NCBI RefSeq assembly: GCF_004798685.1
Contig: NZ_CP039291.1
Span: forward strand, 2,232,001-2,296,000
Origin: Cellulomonas shaoxiangyii
Lineage (GTDB): Bacteria; Actinomycetota; Actinomycetes; Actinomycetales; Cellulomonadaceae
DNA length: 64,000 nt
Direction of reading: 5' to 3'
Every line of letters starts with the position of its first letter. The first letter of the stretch is position 1. The notes beneath the pieces are model-generated. The model searched no databases. It had not been told where the DNA came from and was given only the letters and a program-made list of their open reading frames with translations. Shown piece after piece: positions 19,058 to 29,009 of this stretch. The translations under genes and the position numbers were made by a program.

Positions 19058-22000
19058 TCACGCGGACAGGCAGCTCGGTCCCAGCAGGGCCTTGAGGTCG
19101 CCGTACAGCGACGGCGACCGCTCCACCCGGAGCCCGTCGTCGAGCCGCATCACGGTGACCTTGCCCGGGTTCGTCAGCCGCAGGTGCACCTCGGTGACGC
19201 CCGGGTGCGTCGACAGCACCTCGCGCAGGCGCTCGACGACCGGCGGGGTGCAGCGTGACTCGCTGAGCGAGACGACCACCGGGGCGTCGGCCGCCTGCGA
19301 CACGTCCGGGATCGACACCTCCATCGCCTGCAGCTGCATCGTCTCGTCGCGTCGGCGCACGCGCCCACGCACGACCAGCACGGCGTCCTCCGCGAGCGCG
19401 GTCGAGTACGCCAGGTAGGTCTCGCCGAAGAACATGATCTCGACGGACCCCTCCATGTCCTCCAGCGTCACGGCGGCCCACGGGTTGCCCTGCTTCGACA
19501 TCTTGCGCTGCAGTCCCGTGACCAGGCCCGCGACGACGACCGTCGAGCCGTCCGGGCGCGCCTCGTCCGCGTTGAGCGTGGCGATGGAGACGTCGGCCGC
19601 CGCGGACAGCACGTGCTCGAGGCCCGACAGCGGGTGGTCGGACACGTAGAGACCGAGCATCTCCCGCTCGAACGCGAGGCGCTGCTTCTTGTCCCAGTCG
19701 GGCAGCTCGGGGATGGCGACGCTCACGCCGCCCTCGTCGTCGCCGCCGAGGTCGGCGAACAGGTCGAACTGGCCCTCGGCCTCGCGCCGCTTGACGCCGA
19801 TCACCGAGTCCACGGCCTGCTCGTGCACGAGCAGCAGCGCGCGGCGCGGGTGCCCGAGCGAGTCGAACGCCCCCGCCTTGATGAGCGACTCGATCGTCCG
19901 CTTGTTGCAGACCACCGCCGGCACCTTGTCGAGGAAGTCGGTGAACGACGCGAACGCGCCCTTCTGCTCGCGCGCCGCGACGATCGCGTCGACCACGTTG
20001 GCGCCGACGTTGCGCACGGCCGTCAGGCCGAAGCGGATGTCCTTGCCGACGGCGGTGAAGTTGGCCGACGAGGAGTTCACGTCGGGCGGCAGGACGGTGA
20101 TGCCCATGCGCCGGCACTCGTTGAGGTAGAGCGCCGACTTGTCCTTGTCGTCGCGCACGCTCGTGAGCAGCGCCGCCATGTACTCGGTCGGGTAGTTCGC
20201 CTTGAGGTAGGCGGTCCAGTACGAGACGACGCCGTACGCGGCCGAGTGCGCCTTGTTGAACGCGTAGTCGGAGAACGGCAGCAGGATGTCCCACAGCGTC
20301 TGCACGGCGGCCATCGAGTAGCCGCGCTCCTGCATGCCGGCCGAGAAGCCCGCGAACTGCTTGTCCAGCTCGGACTTCTTCTTCTTGCCCATCGCGCGCC
20401 GCAGGATGTCGGCCTGTCCGAGCGAGTACCCGGCGACGCGCTGCGCGATCGCCATGACCTGCTCCTGGTACACGATCAGGCCGTACGTCGTGCCGAGGAT
20501 CTCCGCGAGCGGCTCCGCCAGCTCCGGGTGGATCGGCGTCACCTCCTGCGCGCCGTTCTTGCGCAGCGCGTAGTTGGTGTGCGAGTTGGCGCCCATCGGG
20601 CCCGGACGGTAGAGCGCGCCGACGGCGGAGATGTCCTCGAAGTTGTCGGGACGCATGAGGCGCAGCAGCGTGCGCATGCCGCCGCCGTCGAGCTGGAACA
20701 CGCCCAGCGTGTCACCGCGGCTGAGCAGGTCGTACGTCGCGCGGTCGGTGAGCTCGAGCTCCTCGAGCACGACCGGGTCCTTGCCGTTCATCACGATGTT
20801 CTCGAGCGCGTCGTCGAGGATCGTGAGGTTGCGCAGCCCGAGGAAGTCCATCTTGATCAGGCCGAGGCCCTCGGACGTCGGGTAGTCGAACTGCGTGATG
20901 ACCGCGCCGTCCTGCGGGCGGCGCATGATCGGGATGATGTCGATCAGCGGCTCGCTCGACATGATCACGCCGGCGGCGTGCACGCCCCACTGCCGCTTCA
21001 GGCCCTCGATGCCCTTGGCGAGCTCCACCACGCGCTGCGCGTCGGGGTCCGCGGCATGGATCTGCCGGAACTCCTCGGCCTCGTTGTAGCGCTTGTCCGC
21101 CGGGTCGAAGATGCCCGTGAGGCTGATGTCCTTGCCCATGATCGCGGGCGGCATCGCCTTGGTGAGCTTCTCCCCCATCGCGAACGGCATGCCGAGCAGC
21201 CGCGCGGAGTCCTTGAGGGCCTGCTTGGCCTTGATGGTGCCGTAGGTGACGATCTGCGCGACGCGGTCCTCGCCGTACTTCTCCGTCACGTACCGGATGA
21301 CCTCGCCGCGCCGGCGCTCGTCGAAGTCGACGTCGAAGTCGGGCATCGAGACGCGGTCGGGGTTGAGGAACCGCTCGAAGATCAGGCCGTGGCGCAGCGG
21401 GTCGAGGTCGGTGATCTTCATGGCGTAGGCGGCCATGGAGCCGGCACCGGAACCACGGCCCGGGCCGACCCGGATCCCGTTGTCCTTCGCCCAGTTGATG
21501 AAGTCGGCGACCACGAGGAAGTACCCCGGGAAGCCCATCGTCGTGATGACCTCGGTCTCGAACTCCGCCTGCTTGCGGACCTCGTCCGGGATGCCGGCGG
21601 GGTAGCGGTGGTGCAGGCCCTTCTCGACCTCCTTGATGAACCAGCTCGTCTCGTCCTCCCCGGCCGGGACCGGGTAGTTCGGCATGTAGTTCGCGGAGGT
21701 GTTGAACGAGACCTCGCACTGCTCGGCGATGCGCAGGGTGTTGTCGCACGCCTCGGGCAGCTCGGCCCAGATGCGCCGCATCTCGGCGGCCGACTTCACG
21801 TAGTAGCCGTCGCCGTCGAACTTGAACCGGTCCGGGTCCGAGAGGGTCGATCCCGAGTTGATCGCGAGCAGCGCCTCCTGCGACGCGCTGTCCTCCTGCC
21901 GGACGTAGTGCAGGTCGTTGGTCGCGACGAGCGGCGCGCCGATGTGCTCCGACAGGCGCAGCAGGTCCTTCAGGACGCGGGTCTCGATGTCGATCCCGTG

Positions 22001-22591
22001 GTCCATCAGCTCGACGTAGAAGAACTCCTTGCCGAAGATGTCCTGCAGCTCGCCCGCCACCCGGACGGCCTCGTCCCACTGGCCGAGCCGCAGGCGCGTC
22101 TGGATCTCGCCCGACGGGCACCCGGACGTCGCGATGAGGCCGCGGCCGTACCGCTGCAGCAGGTCGCGGTCCATGCGGGGCCACTTGCCCATCTGCCCCT
22201 CGAGCGACGCCAGCGAGCTCGCCCGGAACAGGTTGTGCAGACCCTCGTTGTTGCGGGCCAGCAGCGTCATGTGGGTGTAGGCGCCGCGCGCGGAGACGTC
22301 GTCGGACTCCTGGCCCTGCGTGCCGAACCGCACGCGCGTCTGGTCGAACCGGCTGGTGCCCGGCGTGACGTACGCCTCGATGCCGATGATCGGCTTCACG
22401 CCGGCGGCCGTGCCCTTGGACCAGAAGTCGTACGCGCCGAACAGGTACCCGTGGTCGGTCGTGGCGATCGCCGTCTGCCCCTGCCGCTGCACCTCCGCGA
22501 AGAGGTCGCCGAGGCGGGCCGCGCCGTCGAGCATCGAGTACTCGGTGTGCACGTGGAGGTGGACGAAGTCGGAGCCTCCGGCAGGTGCCAT
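19058..22591 (-). CDS. dnaE: DNA polymerase III alpha subunit
   Basis: 1177-residue replicative polymerase. The N-terminal PHP domain opens with FVHLHVHTEYSMLDGAARL; the catalytic aspartates are in MPDFDVDFDERRR. GRGSGAGSMAAYAMKI is the palm signature, and an OB-fold domain near the end starts around VVVAGLVTGLQRKMSKQG. This is DnaE1-like (full PHP). ATG at 22591 is chosen because TAGGAT lies 7 nt upstream; an in-frame codon 10 residues earlier would precede that promoter. Single-gene unit. Confidence 0.97.
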   Translation of the reverse strand: MAPAGGSDFVHLHVHTEYSMLDGAARLGDLFAEVQRQGQTAIATTDHGYLFGAYDFWSKGTAAGVKPIIGIEAYVTPGTSRFDQTRVRFGTQGQESDDVSARGAYTHMTLLARNNEGLHNLFRASSLASLEGQMGKWPRMDRDLLQRYGRGLIATSGCPSGEIQTRLRLGQWDEAVRVAGELQDIFGKEFFYVELMDHGIDIETRVLKDLLRLSEHIGAPLVATNDLHYVRQEDSASQEALLAINSGSTLSDPDRFKFDGDGYYVKSAAEMRRIWAELPEACDNTLRIAEQCEVSFNTSANYMPNYPVPAGEDETSWFIKEVEKGLHHRYPAGIPDEVRKQAEFETEVITTMGFPGYFLVVADFINWAKDNGIRVGPGRGSGAGSMAAYAMKITDLDPLRHGLIFERFLNPDRVSMPDFDVDFDERRRGEVIRYVTEKYGEDRVAQIVTYGTIKAKQALKDSARLLGMPFAMGEKLTKAMPPAIMGKDISLTGIFDPADKRYNEAEEFRQIHAADPDAQRVVELAKGIEGLKRQWGVHAAGVIMSSEPLIDIIPIMRRPQDGAVITQFDYPTSEGLGLIKMDFLGLRNLTILDDALENIVMNGKDPVVLEELELTDRATYDLLSRGDTLGVFQLDGGGMRTLLRLMRPDNFEDISAVGALYRPGPMGANSHTNYALRKNGAQEVTPIHPELAEPLAEILGTTYGLIVYQEQVMAIAQRVAGYSLGQADILRRAMGKKKKSELDKQFAGFSAGMQERGYSMAAVQTLWDILLPFSDYAFNKAHSAAYGVVSYWTAYLKANYPTEYMAALLTSVRDDKDKSALYLNECRRMGITVLPPDVNSSSANFTAVGKDIRFGLTAVRNVGANVVDAIVAAREQKGAFASFTDFLDKVPAVVCNKRTIESLIKAGAFDSLGHPRRALLLVHEQAVDSVIGVKRREAEGQFDLFADLGGDDEGGVSVAIPELPDWDKKQRLAFEREMLGLYVSDHPLSGLEHVLSAAADVSIATLNADEARPDGSTVVVAGLVTGLQRKMSKQGNPWAAVTLEDMEGSVEIMFFGETYLAYSTALAEDAVLVVRGRVRRRDETMQLQAMEVSIPDVSQAADAPVVVSLSESRCTPPVVERLREVLSTHPGVTEVHLRLTNPGKVTVMRLDDGLRVERSPSLYGDLKALLGPSCLSA

Positions 22592-22598
22592 GCGGGCG

Positions 22599-22604
22599 AT
22601 CCTA
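22599..22604 (-). promoter_or_regulatory. -10 element TAGGAT of dnaE
   Basis: TAGGAT, then seven bases, then the dnaE ATG; predicts a leaderless transcript. Confidence 0.55.
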
Positions 22605-22678
22605 CGTCGCCCCGGCGACACCTCGGCGGGCCCCTCGGCCGTGTCGGGGGGACACGCCGGGGGCGCCCGTGAGGCTGC

Positions 22679-23617
22679 TCACGCGTACGCGGCGCGCAGC
22701 CTCTCGAGGCCCTCCGCGAGGTCGGCGGGGTACTCGCTCGTGACCTCCAGCCACTCGCCCGTGCCCGGGTGCTCGAAGCCCAGACGCATCGCGTGCAGCC
22801 ACTGCCGCTGGACGCCGAGGCGCGCGGCGAGCGACGGGTCCGCGCCGTAGGTCAGGTCACCCACGAGCGCGTGGCGCAGCGCCGCCATGTGCACGCGGAT
22901 CTGGTGCGTACGGCCGGTCTCCAGGTGGATCTCGACGAGCGACGCGCCGGGAAGCATCTCGAGCACCTCGTAGTGCGTCACCGACGGCTTGCCGTCCGCC
23001 ACGACCGCGAACTTCCAGTCCGACGACGGGTGCCGGCCGATCGGCGCGTCGATCGTGCCCGTGGTCGGGGACGGGTGCCCCTGCACGAGCGCGTGGTAGA
23101 CCTTCTCGACCGTGCGCTCCTTGAACGCCCGCTTGAGGACGGTGTACGCGTGCTCGCTCTTCGCGACGACCATGAGCCCCGTGGTCCCCGCGTCGAGGCG
23201 GTGCACGATCCCCTGCCGCTCCGCCGCGCCCGACGTCGAGATCCGGTAGCCCGCCGCCACGAGCGCGCCCACCACCGTGGGACCGGTCCAGCCCGGCGAC
23301 GGGTGCGCCGCCACCCCGACGGGCTTGTCGATCACGACCACGTCGTCGTCGTCGTGGACGATCCGCATGCCCGGCACCGGTTCGGCCACGACGGCGACCT
23401 CGGGTGCGGGCGTGGCCGCGACGACGTCGACCTCGAGCCACGCACCGGCGTGCAGCCGGTCCGACTTGCCGACCTCGCGGCCGTCCACCCGCACGCCCCC
23501 GGCGGCCGCGATCTCCGCCGCGCGCGTGCGCGAGAGCCCGAGCAGGCGGGACAGCGCCGCATCGACCCGCTCGCCCGCGAGGCCGTCCGGCACCGGCAGC
23601 GCACGCGTCCCGCTCAT
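22679..23617 (-). CDS. rluD: RluD-family pseudouridine synthase
   Basis: 312 residues. An S4 domain (residues 14-75) precedes the RluA/RluD-type catalytic domain. The catalytic Asp is in [35 protein letters not shown] and DLTYGAD are conserved. It likely modifies 23S rRNA, but the exact uridine cannot be read from the sequence. ATG overlaps the lspA stop (ATGA). The lspA-rluD pair is conserved in many bacteria. Confidence 0.92.
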   Translation of the reverse strand: MSGTRALPVPDGLAGERVDAALSRLLGLSRTRAAEIAAAGGVRVDGREVGKSDRLHAGAWLEVDVVAATPAPEVAVVAEPVPGMRIVHDDDDVVVIDKPVGVAAHPSPGWTGPTVVGALVAAGYRISTSGAAERQGIVHRLDAGTTGLMVVAKSEHAYTVLKRAFKERTVEKVYHALVQGHPSPTTGTIDAPIGRHPSSDWKFAVVADGKPSVTHYEVLEMLPGASLVEIHLETGRTHQIRVHMAALRHALVGDLTYGADPSLAARLGVQRQWLHAMRLGFEHPGTGEWLEVTSEYPADLAEGLERLRAAYA

Positions 23618-24318
23618 GCCGCACCCCCGTCGCGCCGCGCCGCCGCGGCGTCGTCGGCCGTCGCGGCGTCGTCGGCCGTCGCGGTGCGGTCCGGCCCGAC
23701 GTCCTGGTTCTCGCGCGCGTCCCCGCGGGACCCGTCGCCCGGGTCGTCGTCGCGCGTGCCGTCCAGGTGGACGCCGCGCGCGGAGAGCAGCACGACCAGC
23801 AGCGCCGCCGTGACGATGGCGATGTCCGCGACGTTGCCGACGAACAGGTCGCCGTACGCGAGGAAGTCGATGACGTGCCCACGCGCCGGCCCGGGCTCGC
23901 GGACCATCCGGTCGACGAGGTTCCCGAGCGCGCCGCCCAGCAGCAGGCCGAGCGCGACGGCCCAGCCGGTCGAGCCGATCCGCCGCGACGCGCGCACCAC
24001 GACGACCACGACGACGACCGCCACGAGCGTGAGCACCCACGTCATGCCCGTGGCGATCGAGAGCGCCGCGCCCGGGTTGCGCACGAGCTGCAGCCCGAAG
24101 AGGTCCCCGAGCAGCGCGACCCGCTCACCGGGAGCGAGCGTCGCGACCGCCCACACCTTCGTGAGCTGGTCGACCACGAGCACGCCCCCGGTGAGCCCCG
24201 CCAGCAGCGTCAGGAGGCGGCGCCGTGGGGCGCGCTCGGCGCGCGTCCACGGGAGCCGCCCCCCGGCGGACCCCCCGGTCTGGTCGGGCTGGGCGGTCGT
24301 TCCGTCCGTCGTGGGCAC
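23614..24318 (-). CDS. lspA: Lipoprotein signal peptidase II
   Basis: 234 residues with four transmembrane helices. Catalytic aspartates are in GNLVDRMV and [20 protein letters not shown] is the conserved loop. It removes signal peptides from prolipoproteins such as the protease at 7386. Compared with the usual 160-170 residues it has about 30 extra at the N-terminus and a 45-residue Asp/Ala-rich C-terminal tail. GTG at 24318 is 6 nt after TAGACT with no Shine-Dalgarno: leaderless. Confidence 0.94.
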   Translation of the reverse strand: MPTTDGTTAQPDQTGGSAGGRLPWTRAERAPRRRLLTLLAGLTGGVLVVDQLTKVWAVATLAPGERVALLGDLFGLQLVRNPGAALSIATGMTWVLTLVAVVVVVVVVRASRRIGSTGWAVALGLLLGGALGNLVDRMVREPGPARGHVIDFLAYGDLFVGNVADIAIVTAALLVVLLSARGVHLDGTRDDDPGDGSRGDARENQDVGPDRTATADDAATADDAAAARRDGGAA

Positions 24319-24324
24319 CGCAGG

Positions 24325-24330
24325 AGTCTA
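24325..24330 (-). promoter_or_regulatory. -10 element TAGACT of lspA
   Basis: TAGACT then CCTGCG then the GTG of lspA, in the 20-nt gap after the DksA-like gene. Confidence 0.6.
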
Positions 24331-24338
24331 CGGGCGGG

Positions 24339-24791
24339 TCAGCGACGCTCCTCCCGCTGCTTGCAGGCCACGCACAGCGTCGCGCGTGGGAATGCCTGCA
24401 GCCGTGCCCTCCCGATCGCGCGCCCGCACGCCTCGCAGACGCCGAACGTGCCGGCGTCGAGGCGCTCGAGCGCGTGCGCGGTCTGCTCGAGCAGGTCCCG
24501 CGTGTTGTTCACCAGGGTGAGCTCGTGCTCGCGCTCCAGCGCCGACGAGCCCGAGTCGGCCTGGTCGTCCCCGGCGCCGTCGCCGGAGTTGCGCAGGAGC
24601 TCGGACAGCTCGGCGCCCGCCGCGAGCAGCTCGCCGGCGAGCCGTTCACGGTCGGCGGTGAGCTCGTCCGCCACCTCCCGGAGCTGTGCCTGGGTCCACG
24701 GCTCCTCCCCGTCACGGACCGGGAGCGCAGGCTGTGCGCCCCGGGTCCCCCCCTGTGTGCCTACCGTCAGTGTCGTCGGTGCGTCGTTCAT
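24339..24791 (-). CDS. DksA/TraR-family C4 zinc-finger protein
   Basis: 150 residues. Residues 30-115 form a helical hairpin (WTQAQLREVADELTADRERLAG, EREHELTLVNNTRDLLEQT), followed by a zinc finger CEAC-x17-CVAC. Members bind the RNA polymerase secondary channel; actinobacterial versions are little studied and the acidic tip residues of DksA are not clearly present. ATG at 24791 is preceded by a GGGGGGGA stretch and a good promoter. It sits between divIVA and lspA. Confidence 0.85.
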   Translation of the reverse strand: MNDAPTTLTVGTQGGTRGAQPALPVRDGEEPWTQAQLREVADELTADRERLAGELLAAGAELSELLRNSGDGAGDDQADSGSSALEREHELTLVNNTRDLLEQTAHALERLDAGTFGVCEACGRAIGRARLQAFPRATLCVACKQREERR

Positions 24792-24825
24792 GCTCACGGA
24801 CGTCCCCCCCGTCTCGAGTGCGGCG

Positions 24826-24854
24826 ACTGTATGCGCGTCCTCGTCCGGGCACAA
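24826..24854 (-). promoter_or_regulatory. Promoter of the DksA-like gene
   Basis: TTGTGC (24854-24849), 17-bp spacer, TACAGT (24831-24826) on the minus strand. One of the few in this window with both hexamers. Start predicted near 24819. Confidence 0.65.
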
Positions 24855-24975
24855 CAGGACGGACCGGGCAGGACGGACACCGGCCGGGGCGGCGGGGCCG
24901 CGGGGCCTCACGCGTGCTGGGCCGGTCGGCGCCGGCCCTGCCCCGGTGCACGTACGCACGGGGCGGGCAGCACGA

Positions 24976-25019
24976 CGCCGCCGGTCGCACGCCCACGACG
25001 AGGGCGGCGACCGGCGGCG
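24976..25019 (-). terminator. Strong hairpin downstream of divIVA
   Basis: CGCCGCCGGTCGC (24976-24988) pairs perfectly with GCGACCGGCGGCG (25007-25019), extended by CGCCC/GGGCG around a 7-nt loop. It begins 8 nt after the divIVA stop; no U-tract. Confidence 0.65.
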
Positions 25020-25026
25020 CGAGAGG

Positions 25027-25710
25027 TCAGATGCCCTGCTTCTCCGCGACCTGCTGCCCCTGGCCGGAACGCGGCGGCAGCGCGTTCCCGCGGTTCTCCA
25101 GGTCGCCGAGCAGGTTCTCCAGGTAGCTCTTCAGGCGCGTGCGGTAGTCGCGCTCGAAGACCCGCAGCTCGTCGATCTTGCGCTCGAGGAGCGACCGCTC
25201 CTGCTCGAGCTGCCCGAGCGTGCGCTGCGACGTCTCCTCGGCCTCACGGACGATGCGGTTGGCGCGGGTCTTCGCCTCCGTGATGAGGCGGTCCGACTCC
25301 TCCTGGCCGCTGCGCACGTAGTCGTCGTGCAGCTTCTGCGCCAGGGCGAGCATGCCCGTCGCGGACTCGGGCTCGTTGCCGCGGGCGGCGGGGGCGGGCA
25401 CCGGCGCCTGCACCACGGGCGGCTGCGGAGCCACGGCCGGCACGGGGGCGGGCTGCGGCTCCGGCGCGGGGGCCGGCTCCGGCTTCGGCGCGGGGGCGGC
25501 CTGCTGGGCACCGGCACGGCTGAGCTCGGCGATGCGCCGCTCGGCCGCCGCGAGCTTCGTCTTGAGGTCCTCGTTCTCGCCCTGCAGGTCCCGCAGGGTG
25601 TTGACGACCTCGTCCAGGAAGTCGTCGACCTCGTCCTGGTCGTAGCCCTCGCGGAACTTCGTCGCCTGGAACTTCTTGTTCAGGACGTCGTCTGCGGTCA
25701 GCAGTGCCAT
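25027..25710 (-). CDS. divIVA: DivIVA/Wag31 polar growth protein
   Basis: 227 residues. The N-terminal membrane-binding domain is LLTADDVLNKKFQATKFREGYDQDEVDDFLDEV, followed by coiled coil, a Pro/Ala/Glu-rich linker (residues 72-112), and a second coiled coil (120-210). In actinobacteria it marks cell poles and septa and recruits the elongation machinery. ATG follows GAGGTGACGACG. A TACGGT hexamer at 25778-25783 (minus) is a possible -10, with a strong terminator downstream, so it is probably a separate unit in the division cluster. Confidence 0.95.
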   Translation of the reverse strand: MALLTADDVLNKKFQATKFREGYDQDEVDDFLDEVVNTLRDLQGENEDLKTKLAAAERRIAELSRAGAQQAAPAPKPEPAPAPEPQPAPVPAVAPQPPVVQAPVPAPAARGNEPESATGMLALAQKLHDDYVRSGQEESDRLITEAKTRANRIVREAEETSQRTLGQLEQERSLLERKIDELRVFERDYRTRLKSYLENLLGDLENRGNALPPRSGQGQQVAEKQGI

Positions 25711-25858
25711 CGTCGTCACCTCTGTCGATCGTGCTGGCTCTGGCCGGCGGCAGTCAGTCCACCGACCGCCTCGGGCCACCGTAGCGGAGAAAACAAGCGT
25801 CGCACGTCCCGCGCCGGACACCCCACGGGGCGGCCGGTCGGGGTCGTGGGGACCCTCG

Positions 25859-26143
25859 TCACACCCGTCCCAGCACCGACAGCAGCACCGAGCAGCCGAG
25901 GGCGAGGACGAGGAATGCCAGGTCGAAGCGGACCGATCCGAACCCCACGGGGGGCAGCACGCGGCGCAGCGCGCGCAGCGGCGGATCGGTCACGGAGTAC
26001 GTCACCTCGGCCACGACGAGCGCGATGCCCGACGGCCGCCAGTCACGCGCGAAGAACTGGACCCAGTCCAGCACCAGCCGCACGAGCAGCAGGAGGAAGA
26101 AGACGAGGACGACGAGGTAGAGCAGGTTGGCCAGGAGACGCAC
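25859..26143 (-). CDS. YggT-family membrane protein
   Basis: 94 residues with two hydrophobic helices (LLYLVVLVFFLLLLVRLVLD and FDLAFLVLALGCSVLLSVLG) flanking SVTDPPLRALRRVLPP, the YggT signature. Family members neighbour sepF and divIVA widely and are linked to envelope or division functions without a defined activity. GTG start 3 nt after the sepF stop, so it is coupled to sepF. Confidence 0.88.
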   Translation of the reverse strand: MRLLANLLYLVVLVFFLLLLVRLVLDWVQFFARDWRPSGIALVVAEVTYSVTDPPLRALRRVLPPVGFGSVRFDLAFLVLALGCSVLLSVLGRV

Positions 26144-26146
26144 GCG

Positions 26147-26626
26147 TCAACTCTGGTTGTAGAAGCCGGCACGTGTCGAGGCGTCGGGCGGTGCCGAGTC
26201 CCCCGCCAGCTCGACGTGCGCGGGCGAGAGCAGGAAGACCTTGCTCGTCACGCGCTCGATCGCGCCGTGCAGGCCGAAGATCAGGCCCGCGGAGAAGTCG
26301 ACGAGACGCTTGGCGTCCGCGTCGTCCATGTCCGACAGGTTCATGATCACCGGCGTGCCCTCGCGGAACGCCTCGCCGATCTTGCGCGCGTCGTTGTACG
26401 AGCGCGGGTGGATCGTGGTGATGCGGCGCAGGTCCGCCTGCTCGCGGGGCGCGGGTGCGGACTGCACGCGCGCCGTGCGGTGCAGCGGCGTCACCTGTGC
26501 CTCGTAGGGCTCCTCGTGCACGTCGACCACCTCCGGCTCCTCGTACTCGTCGAGGTAGTGCTCGTGCTCGGTCCGGTCGTCGGCCAGGCCGAGGTACAGC
26601 ATCGTCTTGCGCAGCGCTCCGGCCAT
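26147..26626 (-). CDS. sepF: Cell division protein SepF
   Basis: 159 residues: N-terminal amphipathic membrane-binding helix ([17 protein letters not shown]), acidic linker, and the SepF dimer domain ([43 protein letters not shown]). It anchors FtsZ to the membrane, replacing FtsA, which is absent here as in other actinobacteria. ATG at 26626 is chosen because homology begins there and GGGAG lies 8 nt upstream; upstream in-frame starts add only 9 residues. A TAGCGT (26722-26717) may be its -10. Confidence 0.94.
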   Translation of the reverse strand: MAGALRKTMLYLGLADDRTEHEHYLDEYEEPEVVDVHEEPYEAQVTPLHRTARVQSAPAPREQADLRRITTIHPRSYNDARKIGEAFREGTPVIMNLSDMDDADAKRLVDFSAGLIFGLHGAIERVTSKVFLLSPAHVELAGDSAPPDASTRAGFYNQS

Positions 26627-26746
26627 CGCGTCGTCTCCCATCCGCCGGACCACCCGGCTGCCTCGAGCCGCACACCCACCCGGCGACGAGGCCGACGGGA
26701 CGTGTGTGCGCTGGTGACGCTAGCAACGGGCGGGGCGCCACGGCGC

Positions 26747-26768
26747 TGCGACACGCGGGCGTGTCGCA
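26747..26768 (-). terminator. Hairpin terminator between pgeF and sepF
   Basis: TGCGACACGC (26747-26756) pairs with GCGTGTCGCA (26759-26768), 10-bp arms and a 2-base loop, downstream of pgeF. It separates pgeF from the sepF unit. Confidence 0.6.
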
Positions 26769-26794
26769 ACTCCTCCTGCGCGCGTCGCGGCTGG

Positions 26795-27565
26795 TCAGGA
26801 CGGCAGGAGCCGCACGACGCCGGCGAACCGACCCGTGCGCGGGCCCGCGGGGGCCGCGTGCACGGCACGGCGGTGGGAGTACAGCTCGGGATCCGCGTAC
26901 GTGTCGCGCCGGTCGACCTGCACCGACGCGACCCCGCACCGCGCCAGCACCGCCAGGGCGCCGGCGCGCAGGTCCACCGCCGGGGCGCCGTCGCGCGTGC
27001 GGGCCGCCGCCTCGGGCACGACCGCGGCGACCTCGGCGCGCATCCCGGCAGGCACCTCGTAGGACTCCCCCGCGATGCACGGGCCCAGCACGGCCCGGAC
27101 GCGCTCCGGACGCGCTCCGAGCGCCACCATCGCGGCCACCGTCGCCTGCAGGACGCCGGCGACCAGGCCCGGGCGCCCCGCATGGGCGGCGGCGACCACG
27201 CCCGCCGCGCGGTCCGCGAGCAGGACGGGGACGCAGTCCGCCACGTACACGCCCACCGCCACCTCGGGCGACGTCGTCACGACCGCGTCGGCCTCGGCGA
27301 CGCCGGCCGCGGCCGCGCCGCCCGCCGCGGCGCCGTCCACCACCACGACCCCGCGCCCGTGCACCTGTGTGGCGAACACCACGGGCGCGCCCACCCGGTC
27401 GGCGAGCAGCCGCCGGTTGCGGACGACGGCGGCGGGGTCGTCACCCACCGCGAGACCGACGTTGAGCCCGTCCCACGGCGGTGCGCTGACCCCGCCACCG
27501 CGGCGGGTGAACCCGGCGCGGACGCCGGGCCCGAGGTCGACCGCGTCGAACGCGACGGTCGCCAC
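26795..27565 (-). CDS. pgeF: Peptidoglycan editing factor PgeF (YfiH/laccase-domain family)
   Basis: 256 residues with the YfiH metal-site residues: His in FATQVHGRGV, Cys in YVADCVPVLLAD, His in AAAHAGRPGL. E. coli YfiH removes misincorporated L-Ser from cytoplasmic peptidoglycan precursors; older annotations call the family polyphenol oxidase. GTG at 27565 lies 10 nt after the ftsZ stop, so it belongs to the ftsZ transcript, the usual place in actinobacteria. Confidence 0.9.
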   Translation of the reverse strand: MATVAFDAVDLGPGVRAGFTRRGGGVSAPPWDGLNVGLAVGDDPAAVVRNRRLLADRVGAPVVFATQVHGRGVVVVDGAAAGGAAAAGVAEADAVVTTSPEVAVGVYVADCVPVLLADRAAGVVAAAHAGRPGLVAGVLQATVAAMVALGARPERVRAVLGPCIAGESYEVPAGMRAEVAAVVPEAAARTRDGAPAVDLRAGALAVLARCGVASVQVDRRDTYADPELYSHRRAVHAAPAGPRTGRFAGVVRLLPS

Positions 27566-27575
27566 CGCGATCGCC

Positions 27576-28862
27576 CTACTTGAGGAAGTCGGGCACGTCG
27601 AGCTCGTCGCGGTCCCGCCGCGTGGGCTCGTCCGCGAAGACGCGCGGCACGTCGAGCGGACCCGTGTGCGGCGTCGGCTCCGGCTGCGTCGAGAGGAACG
27701 CCGGCACCTCGCCGCGGGGCTCCGGCGCGGGCGCCGCGCGCAGCGTGCCGAGCGGCACGAGATCCTCGTCCTGGACCTGCACGGGGCGGGGCGTCGGCAG
27801 GTAGTCCACCGCGTGCGCCGCCGGGGCGGGCGCGACGGCCGGGACGTGACGCGCGGGCGCGCCGAGCTGACCGAGTCCGCGCTGGTCGTGCCCGCGCTGG
27901 TCGTGCCGCGAGGGGCCGCCGCTGTCGAAGCCGGCGGCGATGACCGTCACGCGGACCTCGTCACCCAGCGCGTCGTCGATGACCGCGCCGAAGATGATGT
28001 TGGCCTCCGCGTGCGCCGCCTCCTGGACGAGTCGGGCCGCCTCGTTGATCTCGAAGAGACCGAGGTCCGACCCGCCCTGGATCGAGAGCAGCACGCCGTG
28101 GGCGCCGTCGATGCTCGCCTCGAGCAGCGGCGACGAGATCGCCATCTCGGCCGCCTGCACCGCCCGGTCCTCGCCGCGTGCGTAGCCGATGCCCATGAGC
28201 GCGGACCCGGCACCCTGCATGACCGACTTCACGTCGGCGAAGTCGAGGTTGATCAGACCCGGGGTGGTGATGAGGTCCGTTATGCCCTGCACGCCGGACA
28301 GCAGCACCTGGTCGGCGGAGTGGAAGGCGTCGAGCACCGACACCGAGCGGTCGGAGATCGACAGCAGGCGGTCGTTCGGGATGACGATGAGCGTGTCGAC
28401 CTCGGCGCGCAGCGCGTCGATGCCCGCGTCGGCCTGCACCGAGCGACGCCGGCCCTCGAAGGTGAAGGGGCGCGTGACGACACCGATCGTCAGGGCGCCG
28501 AGCGACCGCGCGATGCGCGCGACCACGGGCGCGCCGCCGGTGCCGGTGCCGCCGCCCTCGCCGGCGGTGACGAAGACCATGTCGGCGCCGCGCAGGACGT
28601 CCTCGATCTCCTCCGCGTGGTCCTCCGCGGCCTTCTTGCCGACCTCGGGGTCCGCACCGGCACCGAGGCCGCGCGTGAGCTCGCGGCCGACGTCGAGCTT
28701 CACGTCGGCGTCGGACATGAGCAGGGCCTGGGCGTCGGTGTTGACGGCGATGAACTCGACACCCTTGAGGCCGACCTCGATCATGCGGTTCACGGCGTTG
28801 ACGCCGCCACCGCCGATGCCGACGACCTTGATGACCGCCAGGTAGTTCTGGGGAGCTGCCAC
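27576..28862 (-). CDS. ftsZ: Cell division GTPase FtsZ
   Basis: 428-residue tubulin homologue forming the Z ring. The GTP-binding signature [12 protein letters not shown] is intact, as is the T7 loop [14 protein letters not shown]. After the core (about residue 320) there is a Pro/Ala linker and the conserved tail [10 protein letters not shown] that binds SepF and FtsW. GTG at 28862 follows GAGAGG. It has its own promoter and an inverted repeat in the leader, and is cut off from ftsQ by a terminator hairpin. Confidence 0.98.
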   Translation of the reverse strand: MAAPQNYLAVIKVVGIGGGGVNAVNRMIEVGLKGVEFIAVNTDAQALLMSDADVKLDVGRELTRGLGAGADPEVGKKAAEDHAEEIEDVLRGADMVFVTAGEGGGTGTGGAPVVARIARSLGALTIGVVTRPFTFEGRRRSVQADAGIDALRAEVDTLIVIPNDRLLSISDRSVSVLDAFHSADQVLLSGVQGITDLITTPGLINLDFADVKSVMQGAGSALMGIGYARGEDRAVQAAEMAISSPLLEASIDGAHGVLLSIQGGSDLGLFEINEAARLVQEAAHAEANIIFGAVIDDALGDEVRVTVIAAGFDSGGPSRHDQRGHDQRGLGQLGAPARHVPAVAPAPAAHAVDYLPTPRPVQVQDEDLVPLGTLRAAPAPEPRGEVPAFLSTQPEPTPHTGPLDVPRVFADEPTRRDRDELDVPDFLK

Positions 28863-28947
28863 GGTGGGTGCCTCTCGTTCGTGGGTCGCGGCCCCGGGGT
28901 GCCGCTGCTCGGTGCTGGTGCGCGACCCGCGACGTGCGGGTCACGCG

Positions 28948-28985
28948 AACTCTCAACCTTCACCCTCAGGTCGAGGGTTAGAGTT
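28948..28985. promoter_or_regulatory. Nested inverted repeat in the ftsZ leader
   Basis: AACTCT (28948-28953) pairs with AGAGTT (28980-28985), and ACCCTC (28962-28967) with GAGGGT (28973-28978), about 85-120 nt upstream of the ftsZ GTG. It would lie in the 5' leader of a transcript from the TAGCGT promoter, or act as an operator. An ATAACT stretch beside it could be a second -10. Confidence 0.55.
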
Positions 28986-29009
28986 ATGTCAGGTGCGTTG
29001 TCGGTCGTG

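Noticed and set aside
19613..22672. Long open frame of about 1000 codons on the plus strand opposite dnaE
   Set aside because: It is fully antisense to a clear DnaE and its composition is the Arg/Val/His-rich kind that GC3 bias gives on the opposite strand; no family motif.
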